The position numbers and the translations under genes were made by a program. This document shows, piece by piece, positions 52,053 through 61,029 of a DNA stretch of 64,000 nt. Position 1 is the first letter of the stretch. The number at the start of each line of letters is the position of its first letter. Location of the stretch: positions 62,001 to 126,000 of the forward strand of contig NZ_FOXH01000018.1 in the NCBI RefSeq assembly GCF_900115665.1. The letters run 5' to 3'. The stretch is from Pseudarcicella hirudinis (GTDB lineage Bacteria > Bacteroidota > Bacteroidia > Cytophagales > Spirosomataceae). The notes below the pieces were generated by a model. The model was not told the DNA's origin. It saw nothing but the letters and a program-made list of their open reading frames with translations, and ran no database searches.

Positions 52053-52187
52053 CCTATTCCCGACCCATTATTTAAATAAGTTATAGTAAAGATTTAGTTA
52101 CCAGATATTCATTTTCCCGTCTGTAGGAAGGAATAATTTAAATTTTATACCGATAACTCATATTTAACAATTTACTCCTTTAACGTC

Positions 52188-53084
52188 ATGTCAAAAACCA
52201 GAACTCCCTGGTTGATAGCGCTTTTACTATGGATGGCTGCTTCAACCTATTGGCACACCTGTAAAATTAAAGAGCTGTGTGATGCTCCGGTTACACTTCC
52301 CGTGAATGAAGAGACGGCCTCGGTGAAAATCCCGCCTCTGAAAATTGAAGATGGCAATGCTCTTCTGCTTACTTCAGAAACGAATTTTGCACATGAAAAA
52401 TCAAAAGAAACAGTAGCTTTTGAACCGCTTCAAAACCAGCTGGACTCTTTGGTAAGTTATCTCAAAGCAAATCCTTCCAAGAAACTTAACCTGACCGGAT
52501 ATTATGCTTCTTCAGAAACCAATCCTACGAAATATGAAAATTTAGGGATTGCCAGAGCAGAGTTTCTGAAAGATCATCTGGTTAAAATGGGATTACCTGC
52601 TGATAGAATTACAACCGAAGGTAAACTTAATGATTCAATTGAGTGGAATCCTGCGGGTACTACTTATGGTCTGCTTGATTTCGGCTTTACAGATGCCGGG
52701 AAATCAACGGAAGAAAATCTTGCACAAAAACAGAAATTCGAATCTGTTTTCAAACCAATGGATCTTTATTTCCAGACAGGAAGTCTTTCATATATTAAAA
52801 CACCGGCAAATGCGCAGTTTTTAAAAGAGGCTAAGCAATTTTTGCAGGAACATCCTGACAAAAAACTTTTACTTACCGGACATACAGATAATGTTGGTTC
52901 GGAAGAAAGTAACCTGAAATTGTCGAAAAAACGGGCCGAAGAATTGAAAAGTCTGTTTGCCAAATCAGGAATAAGTCCAGATCAGTTACTGACAGATGCT
53001 AAGGGGGAAAGTTCGCCTAAAGCGACTAATGATACACCTGAAGGACGAAAAGAAAACAGAAGGGTTGCGATTGTAATTCAATAA
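52188..53084 (+). CDS. OmpA-family protein with two OmpA-like domains
   Basis: This 298-residue protein has an N-terminal membrane anchor or uncleaved signal (about 5-20). A first degenerate OmpA-like domain (about 80-145, with LKANPSKKLNLTGYYASSE) is followed by a complete C-terminal OmpA domain (about 190-298, LYFQTGSLSY, LLLTGHTDNVGSEESNLKLSKKRAEELK, RRVAIVI). The OmpA domain binds peptidoglycan non-covalently. Having two copies, the first altered, is unusual. It is followed by two tandem TM-HhH genes that probably form one transcription unit with it. Confidence 0.88.
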   Translation: MSKTRTPWLIALLLWMAASTYWHTCKIKELCDAPVTLPVNEETASVKIPPLKIEDGNALLLTSETNFAHEKSKETVAFEPLQNQLDSLVSYLKANPSKKLNLTGYYASSETNPTKYENLGIARAEFLKDHLVKMGLPADRITTEGKLNDSIEWNPAGTTYGLLDFGFTDAGKSTEENLAQKQKFESVFKPMDLYFQTGSLSYIKTPANAQFLKEAKQFLQEHPDKKLLLTGHTDNVGSEESNLKLSKKRAEELKSLFAKSGISPDQLLTDAKGESSPKATNDTPEGRKENRRVAIVIQ

Positions 53085-53150
53085 AATCACACAGAAAATT
53101 GATTTTCGCAGAATCTGATTAAAAAACTTAAACTTTCAAAATGTAAAGAT

Positions 53151-53612
53151 ATGTTTCAACTAAATCCACTCGAAAACCCGAATGCCTGGTGGCAGCATCT
53201 TCTTATGCTGGCTGTTTCAGCTCTTCTGGGTTATATTATTGGCTATCGCAAAAGCGAAATTGAAGCTGCTGAAAATGAACTGGCATTGTTAGATGCAAAA
53301 CTTGATGATTGCCTGAAGAGTAAAATAGTCATGAAAACGACTGTAACTCCACAAGCCTGGGTATATGATGATCTGAAAAAGATTGAAGGAATCGGTGAAA
53401 AGATCGAGACGCTTCTGCATAATTCAGGAATCAGAACTTTTGCAGATTTATCTATGACTGATCCGGATCACATTCTGGAAATTCTTAAATCTGCTGGCCC
53501 GAGATTCCAGATGCATAACCCTTCTACCTGGCCAAAACAGGCCGAATTGGCTCATACGGGTCAGTGGGAGAAGTTGAAAGCCTGGCAGGAAGTGCTGAAT
53601 AAGGGAATCTGA
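53151..53612 (+). CDS. TM-anchored helix-hairpin-helix protein, copy 1
   Basis: This 153-residue protein has one membrane helix (about 15-31), a short coil, and a C-terminal helix-hairpin-helix domain (about 75-130, LKKIEGIGEKIETLLHNSGI, FADLSMTDPDHILEILKSAG). It ends with a conserved FQMHNPSTWPKQ segment and an amphipathic helix. Its neighbour at 53679 is a clear paralogue with the same layout. Such HhH units can bind DNA or serve as protein-protein modules; being membrane-anchored, the latter is possible. It is 66 bp after the OmpA gene. Confidence 0.8.
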   Translation: MFQLNPLENPNAWWQHLLMLAVSALLGYIIGYRKSEIEAAENELALLDAKLDDCLKSKIVMKTTVTPQAWVYDDLKKIEGIGEKIETLLHNSGIRTFADLSMTDPDHILEILKSAGPRFQMHNPSTWPKQAELAHTGQWEKLKAWQEVLNKGI

Positions 53613-53678
53613 CCAAGCCGGTACTGATTTTCGAAAAGCATAATAAACGAATCTTAAACTGACAAAACTTCACACGAT

Positions 53679-54158
53679 ATGGATCCATTAAATAAATCGG
53701 TGGCAATTAGTGAAATATTAATTCTGCTTATCATTTCTGCCATTATCGGATATGCAATAGGCAGAATTATCCTTAAAAATAAATTAAACGGCTTAAGAGC
53801 CCTTATTGCTGAAAAAGAGCTGGAATTGAAACAATGTCTGGCACAAAAGCCGGTTTCTCTTACCGGATCTGCTTCAAATCTGACAACTTTTCAGGATGAA
53901 AGATCGGATGATTTGAAAAAGATAGAGGGAATAGGTACCAAAATAGAAGACTTGTTAAATGAAGCCGGAATTAAAAACTTTGCCAGATTGTCTATTACTA
54001 CGGTTGACAGGCTTAATGAGGTTCTTAAAGCAGCCGGGCCGAGATTTCAGATGCATGACCCAACCACCTGGCCAGCACAGGCTAAACTTGCTGCAGAAGG
54101 AAGATGGGAGGAACTTAAGAAATGGCAGGATGAACTTAATGCAGGAAAAGAATCCTGA
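53679..54158 (+). CDS. TM-anchored helix-hairpin-helix protein, copy 2
   Basis: This 159-residue paralogue of the preceding gene has one membrane helix (about 7-29), a polar stretch, and a helix-hairpin-helix domain (LKKIEGIGTKIEDLLNEAGI, RLNEVLKAAGPRFQMHDP) with the same TWPAQAKLA segment and C-terminal helix. The gap of 66 bp and shared motifs indicate a local tandem duplication. An intrinsic terminator follows, ending the OmpA-HhH-HhH unit. Confidence 0.8.
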   Translation: MDPLNKSVAISEILILLIISAIIGYAIGRIILKNKLNGLRALIAEKELELKQCLAQKPVSLTGSASNLTTFQDERSDDLKKIEGIGTKIEDLLNEAGIKNFARLSITTVDRLNEVLKAAGPRFQMHDPTTWPAQAKLAAEGRWEELKKWQDELNAGKES

Positions 54159-54169
54159 TTAATGAGAAA

Positions 54170-54206
54170 AAAAATGGTGGCAAATTTCGCTTTTGCCACC
54201 ATTTTT
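54170..54206. terminator. Terminator after the HhH pair
   Basis: AAAAATGGTGGCAAA (54170-54184) pairs with 54192-54206 over 15 bp around a 7-nt loop, with an A-tract before and a T-tract at the 3' side. It can also serve the convergent isomerase gene. Confidence 0.88.
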
Positions 54207-54237
54207 AATTTATGCAATCCCGGAAGGTCAGAACTGA

Positions 54238-55149
54238 CTAAATATCTGATTGACGATATGCTTCAATGAGTTTCATTTCTCCTTCTTTTCCTTTGAAAGC
54301 ATTGCCATGTTCCATACCTAAAACACCGGTATAACCTTTTTGAGCGATGTGCTTGAACAGGTTTTTATAATTTACTTCTCCGGTAGTTGGCTCATTTCTA
54401 CCTGGTTCATCACCAATCTGGAAATAGGCTATTTCTTCCCAGCACCAATCCATATTCTGAGTCATTCTGCCTTCGTTACGCTGCATGTGCCACATATCGA
54501 AAAGAATTTTACAGGCCGGACTGTTTACGGCCTTACAAATCATGAAAGTCTGGTCTGAATTCCGGAGAAAAAGATCCGGTGTATCACTTAATGGTTCCAA
54601 AACCATAGTAAGACCATGTGGTTCAAGAATTTCAGCACCTCTGCGCAATGATTCGATAACATTGGAGGTTTGAATCCCCATAGGAATACGACGATCATAA
54701 TTTCCCGGTACAACGGTCATCCATTTCGCATTACATCTTTTTGCAGTTTCCACAGCTCCTTTACAACTTGCCAGGAATTTATCTCTCCAGCCTTTGTCTC
54801 CTGAAGTTAAGGAAGTACTTAAAGGCCAATTGTCAAAACCAACTACAAAAACGCCCATTGTCATATCTAACTTAGCCATGGTTTCCCCGATTTTGGTTTG
54901 AAGTTCAGGGCTTTTGCCCATCATTCCGTTATCTTCCAATGCTCTGAAACCCATTTCGTGCATAAATTTCAACTGGTCAATTTCATCTTTTCCGGCTGAA
55001 TTAGCAAACATACCAAAGTGCGGGGCGTATTTTAATTTAAAAGGGGCATTTGCAGAAGTTTTTGTTTCTGAGGCCATTGCAAGCGGAGCGCTTAAAGTTG
55101 CCAAACCAGCTGAGGCCATGAGGTTTTTAGTGAAATCTCTTCTTTGCAT
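54238..55149 (-). CDS. Tat-exported sugar isomerase/epimerase (hydroxypyruvate isomerase-like)
   Basis: This 303-residue protein starts with a twin-arginine-like signal (MQRRDFTKNLMASAGLATLS) and a TIM-barrel xylose-isomerase-like domain. Metal-ligand-type residues lie in LEPLSDTPDLF, KILFDMWHMQRNEG, YFQIGDEPGRNEPTTG and LGMEHGNAFKGKEG. The family contains hydroxypyruvate isomerases and many periplasmic sugar isomerases of Bacteroidota. It is 136 bp downstream of the PVC-type dehydrogenase gene on the same strand, a common pairing suggesting joint action on sugars in the periplasm; the substrate is unknown. Confidence 0.85.
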   Translation of the reverse strand: MQRRDFTKNLMASAGLATLSAPLAMASETKTSANAPFKLKYAPHFGMFANSAGKDEIDQLKFMHEMGFRALEDNGMMGKSPELQTKIGETMAKLDMTMGVFVVGFDNWPLSTSLTSGDKGWRDKFLASCKGAVETAKRCNAKWMTVVPGNYDRRIPMGIQTSNVIESLRRGAEILEPHGLTMVLEPLSDTPDLFLRNSDQTFMICKAVNSPACKILFDMWHMQRNEGRMTQNMDWCWEEIAYFQIGDEPGRNEPTTGEVNYKNLFKHIAQKGYTGVLGMEHGNAFKGKEGEMKLIEAYRQSDI

Positions 55150-55285
55150 AGTTATTTGTTTTGATGTGGAATGGAGGTATTGATCAATTTCCGGAAATTG
55201 ATTTTCCGGGTTTCATATAGCTATAAAACCCGGAAAATATGATAAGACAATCTGGAGGTTTTCAAAACCGTCTTCCGATAATTCA

Positions 55286-58200
55286 TTATTTCTTTTTTAA
55301 GGTTGTTAAAAATTCAACCAAATCTACTAATTCTTTTTGACTCATTCCATCTGCCAGACCGGAAGGCATCATCGAATTTTGCATTTGCTTCATACTTTTT
55401 ACTGCACTTGTTTTCAAATTCTGAGTTATACCGCCCGGCATTTTCAAAATAATATCCGTTTCTGTTTTGCTGGCAATGATACCGCTTAAAGTTGAACCGT
55501 CTTTCATTTTCAGATCCCAGCCCTCATATCCGAAACCAATTCCTGCATCAGGGTGAAGAATGGCAAGGTATTGCCCTTCTTTTGGCAATTTAGAACCAAT
55601 TTCAGACAATTTTGGCCCAAAGTCCATTCCTTCTCCGTTTACCTGATGACAAACAGAACAATTGTTGGCAAACATGACCGCACCGTTTTTAGCATCACCG
55701 CTTAATTTGATTAAATCTGAAATAGGAGCCAGCTTTTTGGCAGCAGCATTTGTACTTCCTCCCAAATATCTGGCAGCTTCCGTTCTTACTTGTCTTCTCC
55801 AGGCTTTTGATACACCATCTACAGCCGAAGGAATGAGACTTTTCTCAATTTTTCCTTCTTTCAGGTATTTCAAAATAAGATCTTCTCCATTCGAACTTCC
55901 TCCTAAGGCTCTTGTGGCTTCTCTTCTGATATTGGCAGAATTGGCTTTGTTAAACATGGCCGCCTGCAAAATATCAAGTTGCGTTTTAGAACCACTCCAG
56001 CGCATCGAAGACAAGATCTTTAAAGCATTCTGTTCCTTGCCCGGTTCACTGATTGCATGAGTAAGAAGTGCAGTTCCTCCCAGATTTTTAATAAGAATGT
56101 CTGATGCCTCTCTTGGGGATTTATCAGTAATGATCATATTGAACAAACGCTTGTTTTCTTCCGGAAGAAGGTATTTTCCTTCAAGTTCAAGATATTCTTT
56201 CCCTTCAGTTGAAGCCATCAGTTTTAATAAAGCTGATTTAGCAACCGGATTGGTTTTTACAAATTCTGCATCCAGATGACGCAACGCAAGCGTATTGATT
56301 TCCTTTTGCTCTGAAGAATTATGTTTCAGCATTTCAAGTAATGCTTCAGATTTTTTAGTTCCTTTTACAAAATCGAAAGCACGGAAATAGCGTAAACGAT
56401 CCTTTAAATCTACTTTTGAATCAGTGGCTAAAGTTGCAAGAAATTTAACAGATTCATTGGTTCTTGATCTCCATACGATATCTCTTCCGGCAGGACTTTC
56501 AACCGGATTGGCTACTTTTTGTAAATAAGCATTAAAATAACTGTCCCAATTGTTGTCTGCGCCAATGCCTAATGCCTCAAGATACCAGCGGTCGTTTCCT
56601 GTGTGTTGTGCCGCCAGCTCCGCCCAAAGCGCAGGTGCTTCCGGAGATTTGCTGTGTCTCAGTGCAATCGCACATTCTCTGCGAACCTGCGGATCAGCAT
56701 CTTTGACAAGGTTTTTCAGGTAAGGAATTACATCCAGTTTTAGCTCTCTGGCAGCTCTGATGGCGGTAATTCTGATATCAGGATTTTGATCTGCCAATGC
56801 TGATTCAACATATTTTTTGCCGTTTGCTCCTTTTGACAACACCCAGAAAGCGCGTGCTTTCATGCGGGGATTTTCAGCTGAATTATAGAGTTTTACCAGC
56901 TCTCCTTCAGCGGAATTATCAGATACCAGTTTATTGTAAGCCAGATAACGTATTGCTATATTCGGACTTTGGAGTGCTGAAATAGCGCCGGCAATAGTCG
57001 TGAAGTCTTGTTTGGGAACAGTATAAGGTGTTTTTGAAGGAGCAATTCTATAAATTCTTCCTCTGGTCTGATCTCCCGCCTGATGTCCTCCGACACCCGG
57101 GTCATACCAGTCTGCTACAAAAAGAGAGCCATCAGGTGCCACACAGACGTCTGAAGGTCTGAACCACTGATCCTGTTCATTTTTAACAAGATTTTCAATA
57201 CTTGCGGTATAACCAGCTCCGCTTTTTTGCACCGGGTATGAGCGAACAACATTATGTCCCGGCTCACAGTGAATCATTTGCCCCTGATAGATTTTAGGAA
57301 GCAGGTTTCCTTCGTAAACAATAATTCCGGTTGGAGAGCCTGATCCTGTTTGCAAAAGATTCGGGATAGATCCCGGGTCATTCTGATGCCAGTGCTGCTT
57401 AGATATTTCTGATTCAATATTCGTACGGTTGGCTGTCCAGCCGGCCCCCGTTATCTCATCTGTGTAACCATAATTGCCATTTTCCATGACATAGTTAATG
57501 CGTACTCCTTTATTTCCGTCATCATCATTGTCTGATTGCCAGAGTGTTCCATAGGAATCAACGGCAACTTCATAGTTATTTCTGAAATTCTGTCCCAGAC
57601 ATTCTACTCCTGTACCATCCGGATTGCATCGGAAAACCATTCCCTGTTTATATTTTTTACGGGAAATTTCGTCACCATCCTGGTCTCTTACAATGTTACC
57701 TTTGGCATCTCTTAATTGTTTGCCCTCATTTCCGAAGTTAAAATATAATTTTCCATCAGGACCGAACACAAAAGCATGCATGCCGTGATCATGCTGTTCT
57801 CCTTCCATTCCCTGAAAAAGAATTTCTTTTTTATCGGCTTTATCATCTCCGTCTGTATCCGTGAATTTCCATACATAAGGACTTTGTGAAACAATTACTG
57901 TATTGCCTAAAACCGCAATGCCGAGCGGGGCGTTTAATTCAGGACCCTGGTAAAAAACTTTACTGACATCAGCTTTTCCATCGTTGTTGCTGTCTTCAAG
58001 AATTACAATTCTGTCACCTTCCGGACGGGTAGGGTTTCCGGTAATTGCCGGACGATAATTGTATGCTTCCAGCACCCAGACTCTTCCACGGGCATCCACC
58101 TCAATATCGGTTGGGTTAAGCAGCATAGGTTCGGTGGCAAAAGTACTTACCTCCAAACCGTCTGCAATTTTCAAACCTTTCAGAGCATTGGAAGGAAGAT

Positions 58201-58348
58201 GTTTCTGCTCCTCAGTCATCAGTGAATCGATATATCGGTTTACCCAGATACTTTTTGAGGAATGATGATAGGCACTAAAAAGCAATGAACCTCCTAACAG
58301 CGCCATAGGAAGGCCCAATTTCGTCTTGTCAGATAATTTTTTTAACAT
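55286..58348 (-). CDS. PVC-type haem-binding dehydrogenase with HEAT repeats and cytochrome c domain
   Basis: This 1020-residue secreted or membrane-anchored protein starts with a hydrophobic N-terminal helix. An N-terminal six-bladed propeller of the membrane-bound dehydrogenase type (about 65-430, NPTDIEVDARGRVWVLEAYNYR, NFGNEGKQLR, VCVAPDGSLFVADWYDPGVGGHQ) is followed by a HEAT-repeat region (about 450-840). The C-terminal cytochrome c domain has haem motif CSVCH at 897-901 and a candidate axial Met late in the domain (QMQNSMMPSG). The family occurs in planctomycetes and in many Bacteroidota and is thought to oxidise sugars or alcohols. A Tat-exported isomerase gene follows. Confidence 0.9.
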   Translation of the reverse strand: MLKKLSDKTKLGLPMALLGGSLLFSAYHHSSKSIWVNRYIDSLMTEEQKHLPSNALKGLKIADGLEVSTFATEPMLLNPTDIEVDARGRVWVLEAYNYRPAITGNPTRPEGDRIVILEDSNNDGKADVSKVFYQGPELNAPLGIAVLGNTVIVSQSPYVWKFTDTDGDDKADKKEILFQGMEGEQHDHGMHAFVFGPDGKLYFNFGNEGKQLRDAKGNIVRDQDGDEISRKKYKQGMVFRCNPDGTGVECLGQNFRNNYEVAVDSYGTLWQSDNDDDGNKGVRINYVMENGNYGYTDEITGAGWTANRTNIESEISKQHWHQNDPGSIPNLLQTGSGSPTGIIVYEGNLLPKIYQGQMIHCEPGHNVVRSYPVQKSGAGYTASIENLVKNEQDQWFRPSDVCVAPDGSLFVADWYDPGVGGHQAGDQTRGRIYRIAPSKTPYTVPKQDFTTIAGAISALQSPNIAIRYLAYNKLVSDNSAEGELVKLYNSAENPRMKARAFWVLSKGANGKKYVESALADQNPDIRITAIRAARELKLDVIPYLKNLVKDADPQVRRECAIALRHSKSPEAPALWAELAAQHTGNDRWYLEALGIGADNNWDSYFNAYLQKVANPVESPAGRDIVWRSRTNESVKFLATLATDSKVDLKDRLRYFRAFDFVKGTKKSEALLEMLKHNSSEQKEINTLALRHLDAEFVKTNPVAKSALLKLMASTEGKEYLELEGKYLLPEENKRLFNMIITDKSPREASDILIKNLGGTALLTHAISEPGKEQNALKILSSMRWSGSKTQLDILQAAMFNKANSANIRREATRALGGSSNGEDLILKYLKEGKIEKSLIPSAVDGVSKAWRRQVRTEAARYLGGSTNAAAKKLAPISDLIKLSGDAKNGAVMFANNCSVCHQVNGEGMDFGPKLSEIGSKLPKEGQYLAILHPDAGIGFGYEGWDLKMKDGSTLSGIIASKTETDIILKMPGGITQNLKTSAVKSMKQMQNSMMPSGLADGMSQKELVDLVEFLTTLKKK

Positions 58349-58425
58349 GGATTTGAGGAGAAAGCAAAATGGATATTAAATAAATGCCAGATATTATTGC
58401 ACTTTTTTCAGAAGCAAAACTAAAT

Positions 58426-58465
58426 AAAAAACCTGACAACATTATACATATTTGTCAGGTTTTTT
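58426..58465 (-). terminator. Terminator after the M48 protease gene
   Basis: AAAAAACCTGACAA (58426-58439) pairs perfectly with 58452-58465. Flanking A/T runs give T-tracts on both strands; on the minus strand it follows the M48 gene. Confidence 0.88.
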
Positions 58466-58586
58466 ATAGAACACCATAGAAGACTGTCTGCCGGGTCTTT
58501 GATTTTGAAAACAATTGCAAAAAATAATCTTTCTTTAATTTCTGCTTAATTTAACTTTTAATAATTTATCCGTAATTTCTCTGCTT

Positions 58587-59390
58587 TTACCATTCCAGTT
58601 TTCCGGTTCTTTGGTATTGCTCCAGGGCTTTTTTAATTTCAGCAATCCTGTGATCAGGATCGGGGTGAGTACTTTGAAACTCTGAAGGACGATCCTGTCC
58701 GCCGGATGCCTGTTTAAGAATTTCCATGACTTCGATCATTTTTTCGGGGGCATAATTTGCTGCAATCATATATTTTATCCCGAATTTATCTGCCTCCAGT
58801 TCGTCATCTCTGCCGTATTTCATATTAACCATTTTCCCGACATATTGAGCGATAGCCGTCGTATTGTTTGGATTGTTCGGGTCGGCAGTAGCGGTTACAG
58901 CAGCACTTAGTAAGCCCTGTGTGAGTTCATCTTTAGCCATTTGCTGTGCAGAATGCCTTCCGATTACGTGGCCCACTTCATGTCCGAGTACACCAGCCAG
59001 TTCATCTTCATTCGTTAGTCTTTTCAGCAATCCTGCCGTAATGAAAATCTGTCCTCCCGGCAAAGCAAAAGCATTGATTGTCTCAGGATCAGCGAGGAGA
59101 TAAAAATCAAAGCGGTAGGGGGAATTGGCTGCTTCTGAATTGGCAACTACTTTATTTCCAACAGTTTTTACATAATTCTGAAGTTTTTGATCCTGATATA
59201 AACCTCCGAATTCTGCTGCCATTTTCGGGGCAGATTGTAAGCCCATAGCTATTTCCTGTTCAGGAGTCATGGAAACAGCCTGCCGTTTTCCGGTGATAGG
59301 ATTAACCTGCATTTTAGACAAATAACCAAAGAAAGCAACTGCGGCCATGATCAGGCCGACTAATATTCTGGAGCGAAAACTACCTTGCAT
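58587..59390 (-). CDS. M48-family metalloprotease (BepA/Oma1-like)
   Basis: This 267-residue membrane-anchored zinc protease has an N-terminal helix (about 8-26), the zinc motif HEVGH at 137-141 and the third ligand in DELEADKFGIKYM. The arrangement fits BepA/Oma1-like M48 proteases that control outer-membrane protein quality in the periplasm. The frame could begin at 59435, but a near-consensus promoter (59433-59462, minus strand) predicts transcription starting about 59426. The Met at 59390, followed by the membrane helix, is therefore chosen. Its neighbour on the other side, bamD, is divergent. Confidence 0.9.
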   Translation of the reverse strand: MQGSFRSRILVGLIMAAVAFFGYLSKMQVNPITGKRQAVSMTPEQEIAMGLQSAPKMAAEFGGLYQDQKLQNYVKTVGNKVVANSEAANSPYRFDFYLLADPETINAFALPGGQIFITAGLLKRLTNEDELAGVLGHEVGHVIGRHSAQQMAKDELTQGLLSAAVTATADPNNPNNTTAIAQYVGKMVNMKYGRDDELEADKFGIKYMIAANYAPEKMIEVMEILKQASGGQDRPSEFQSTHPDPDHRIAEIKKALEQYQRTGKLEW

Positions 59391-59432
59391 GTTCTGAAAA
59401 ATAAAATTCTGATTGAAAAAAACATAAGCCTT

Positions 59433-59462
59433 CAAAGTTAAGAAACTTAATTATTTCTCAAA
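59433..59462 (-). promoter_or_regulatory. Promoter for the M48 protease gene
   Basis: On the minus strand TTTG (59459-59462) and TAACTTTG (59433-59440) are 18 nt apart. Transcription would begin about 59426, downstream of the Met at 59435, which supports the Met at 59390 as the start. Confidence 0.65.
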
Positions 59463-59691
59463 ATTTCCGGGAAAGCCTTTAGGTCTGATTTGACGAAAAC
59501 GAAGTTCCGGAGGTGACACAATTGTTAAAAACTCTTAAAATTCTGAATTGCAGACGATTTAAGGCTGTTCATTCGTTAAATTGCAAAGATTCAGTGCACA
59601 CTTCCGGATGAGCTTGTATTCAAGGAGGTTAACTGCCAAAATTTGAAAATTTTAGTTGGCAGGCATACACTAAAATTCTAAAAAATATCCG

Positions 59692-59699
59692 TAACTTTG
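59692..59699 (+). promoter_or_regulatory. -7 promoter element directly before bamD
   Basis: TAACTTTG is a full match to TAnnTTTG and ends 7 bp before the ATG at 59707. The predicted transcription start falls at or within a few bases of the ATG, so bamD mRNA may be leaderless or nearly so. No -33 TTTG was seen at the normal spacing. Confidence 0.5.
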
Positions 59700-59706
59700 C
59701 AGCCTT

Positions 59707-60603
59707 ATGCATAAACAAACCCATATATTTCTATTTCTGGTCATTGCCATTTTAGTCAGTTCCTGTGGAAAATTTGAGAAAATCCGCAAATTGACAGATG
59801 AAAAAAAGAAATATGCCGCTGCTGTTAATTACTATAAAAAAGGTGAATTTGACAAAGCAGGTATTCTTCTGGAAGAGATTGTCCCAATTATGAAAGGTGG
59901 TGACGATCAGGAGATGGCTACTTTTTATCAGGCTTACTGTGATTATCATACCGGTAATTATCAAATGGCAAATTTCCGTTTTAAGAAATTTGCAGAAGTA
60001 TTTGCCAGAAGTGAATATGCTGAAGAAGCAATTTACATGTCTGCCTATTCTTTGTACAAAGATTCCCCGCAGTTTAATCTTGATCAGAGCGGAACACTTA
60101 CTGCAATTAATGAGTTACAGAATTATATAAACAATTATCCTGACAGTAAATTCCGCGAAGAGTCTTCTAACCTGATTAAACAATTGCGTAAGAAGCTTGA
60201 GCGTAAGGCTTATGAAAAAGCCAAATTGTATTATAAAACCAGTCCGTTTAATGTAGCAACACTGAAGTCGGCGGTGATAGAAATTACCAACTTTCAACGT
60301 GATTATCCCGATTCGGATTACAACGAAGAAATGGCTTTTCTGAAAGTGATGTCACAATATGAACTGGCAAAAAGTACGGTAGAACACAAGCAGAAAGAAC
60401 GTTATGACGAAGCTGTTTTGTTTTATCAGGCTTTAGTAGATAAGTATCCGAAAAGTGATTATCTGAAAAGAGCTGAGAAATTCTATGATATCAGTATGAA
60501 AGAAAGTGACCGGATTGCTAAACTGGAGGCTGAATACAAAGCTGCTTTGGAAAAAGAGAAAAGCAATACTTCTAAAGTGGTCGGTGCAGGAAGTAACCAA
60601 TAA
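59707..60603 (+). CDS. bamD: Outer membrane assembly lipoprotein BamD
   Basis: BamD is an essential lipoprotein of the BAM complex that inserts beta-barrel proteins in the outer membrane. The 298-residue protein has a lipoprotein signal with lipobox LVSSC (Cys20) and tetratricopeptide repeats through about residues 30-270 (YYKKGEFDKAGILLEEIVP, FYQAYCDYHTGNYQMANFRF, YALFYQAL-like segments near 235). Order bamD-rpoZ-coaBC is typical of Bacteroidota. rpoZ follows 56 bp downstream and is probably cotranscribed, with a terminator after it. Confidence 0.93.
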   Translation: MHKQTHIFLFLVIAILVSSCGKFEKIRKLTDEKKKYAAAVNYYKKGEFDKAGILLEEIVPIMKGGDDQEMATFYQAYCDYHTGNYQMANFRFKKFAEVFARSEYAEEAIYMSAYSLYKDSPQFNLDQSGTLTAINELQNYINNYPDSKFREESSNLIKQLRKKLERKAYEKAKLYYKTSPFNVATLKSAVIEITNFQRDYPDSDYNEEMAFLKVMSQYELAKSTVEHKQKERYDEAVLFYQALVDKYPKSDYLKRAEKFYDISMKESDRIAKLEAEYKAALEKEKSNTSKVVGAGSNQ

Positions 60604-60659
60604 TTTGAGTAATTTTAAAAACAATAAATTCAGGACAAAAGACAATAAACAAATAAGAT

Positions 60660-60977
60660 ATGCCAACGAATCCATCAATCATCACCAGAGACGTCGATAA
60701 AATTGCAGCAAAAACAGGCAACGTTTATGAGTCAGTGGCAATCATTTCTAAAAGAGCCAGACAAGTTTCTACAAAAATGAAGGAAGAACTTTCAAACAAA
60801 TTGTCTGAATTTGCTTCTTCTGTTGATAACCTTGAAGAAATCTTCGAAAACCGTGAGCAGATCGAAATTTCTAAGTATTACGAAAGAATGCCAAAGCCAA
60901 CGTCTATTGCGATCGACGAGTTTATGGAGGACAAAATTTTGTTCCGTAACACTAATCAGGAATTGATAGAAGAATAA
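60660..60977 (+). CDS. rpoZ: RNA polymerase omega subunit
   Basis: This 105-residue protein is the Bacteroidota-type omega subunit, which helps assemble RNA polymerase. The core segment DKIAAKTGNVYESVAIISKRARQ is followed by an acidic, less conserved tail (EFMEDKILFRNTNQE). The family is small and divergent, but position between bamD and coaBC confirms the call. A 12-bp stem terminator with a T-tract follows. Confidence 0.9.
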   Translation: MPTNPSIITRDVDKIAAKTGNVYESVAIISKRARQVSTKMKEELSNKLSEFASSVDNLEEIFENREQIEISKYYERMPKPTSIAIDEFMEDKILFRNTNQELIEE

Positions 60978-60991
60978 AATATCAGTTTTTC

Positions 60992-61029
60992 AAAAAAGGG
61001 TCAGATGAAATACATTTGACCCTTTTTTA
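60992..61029 (+). terminator. Terminator after bamD-rpoZ
   Basis: AAAAAAGGGTCA (60992-61003) pairs perfectly with TGACCCTTTTTT (61017-61028). The right arm also overlaps the predicted -33 element of coaBC. Confidence 0.9.
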
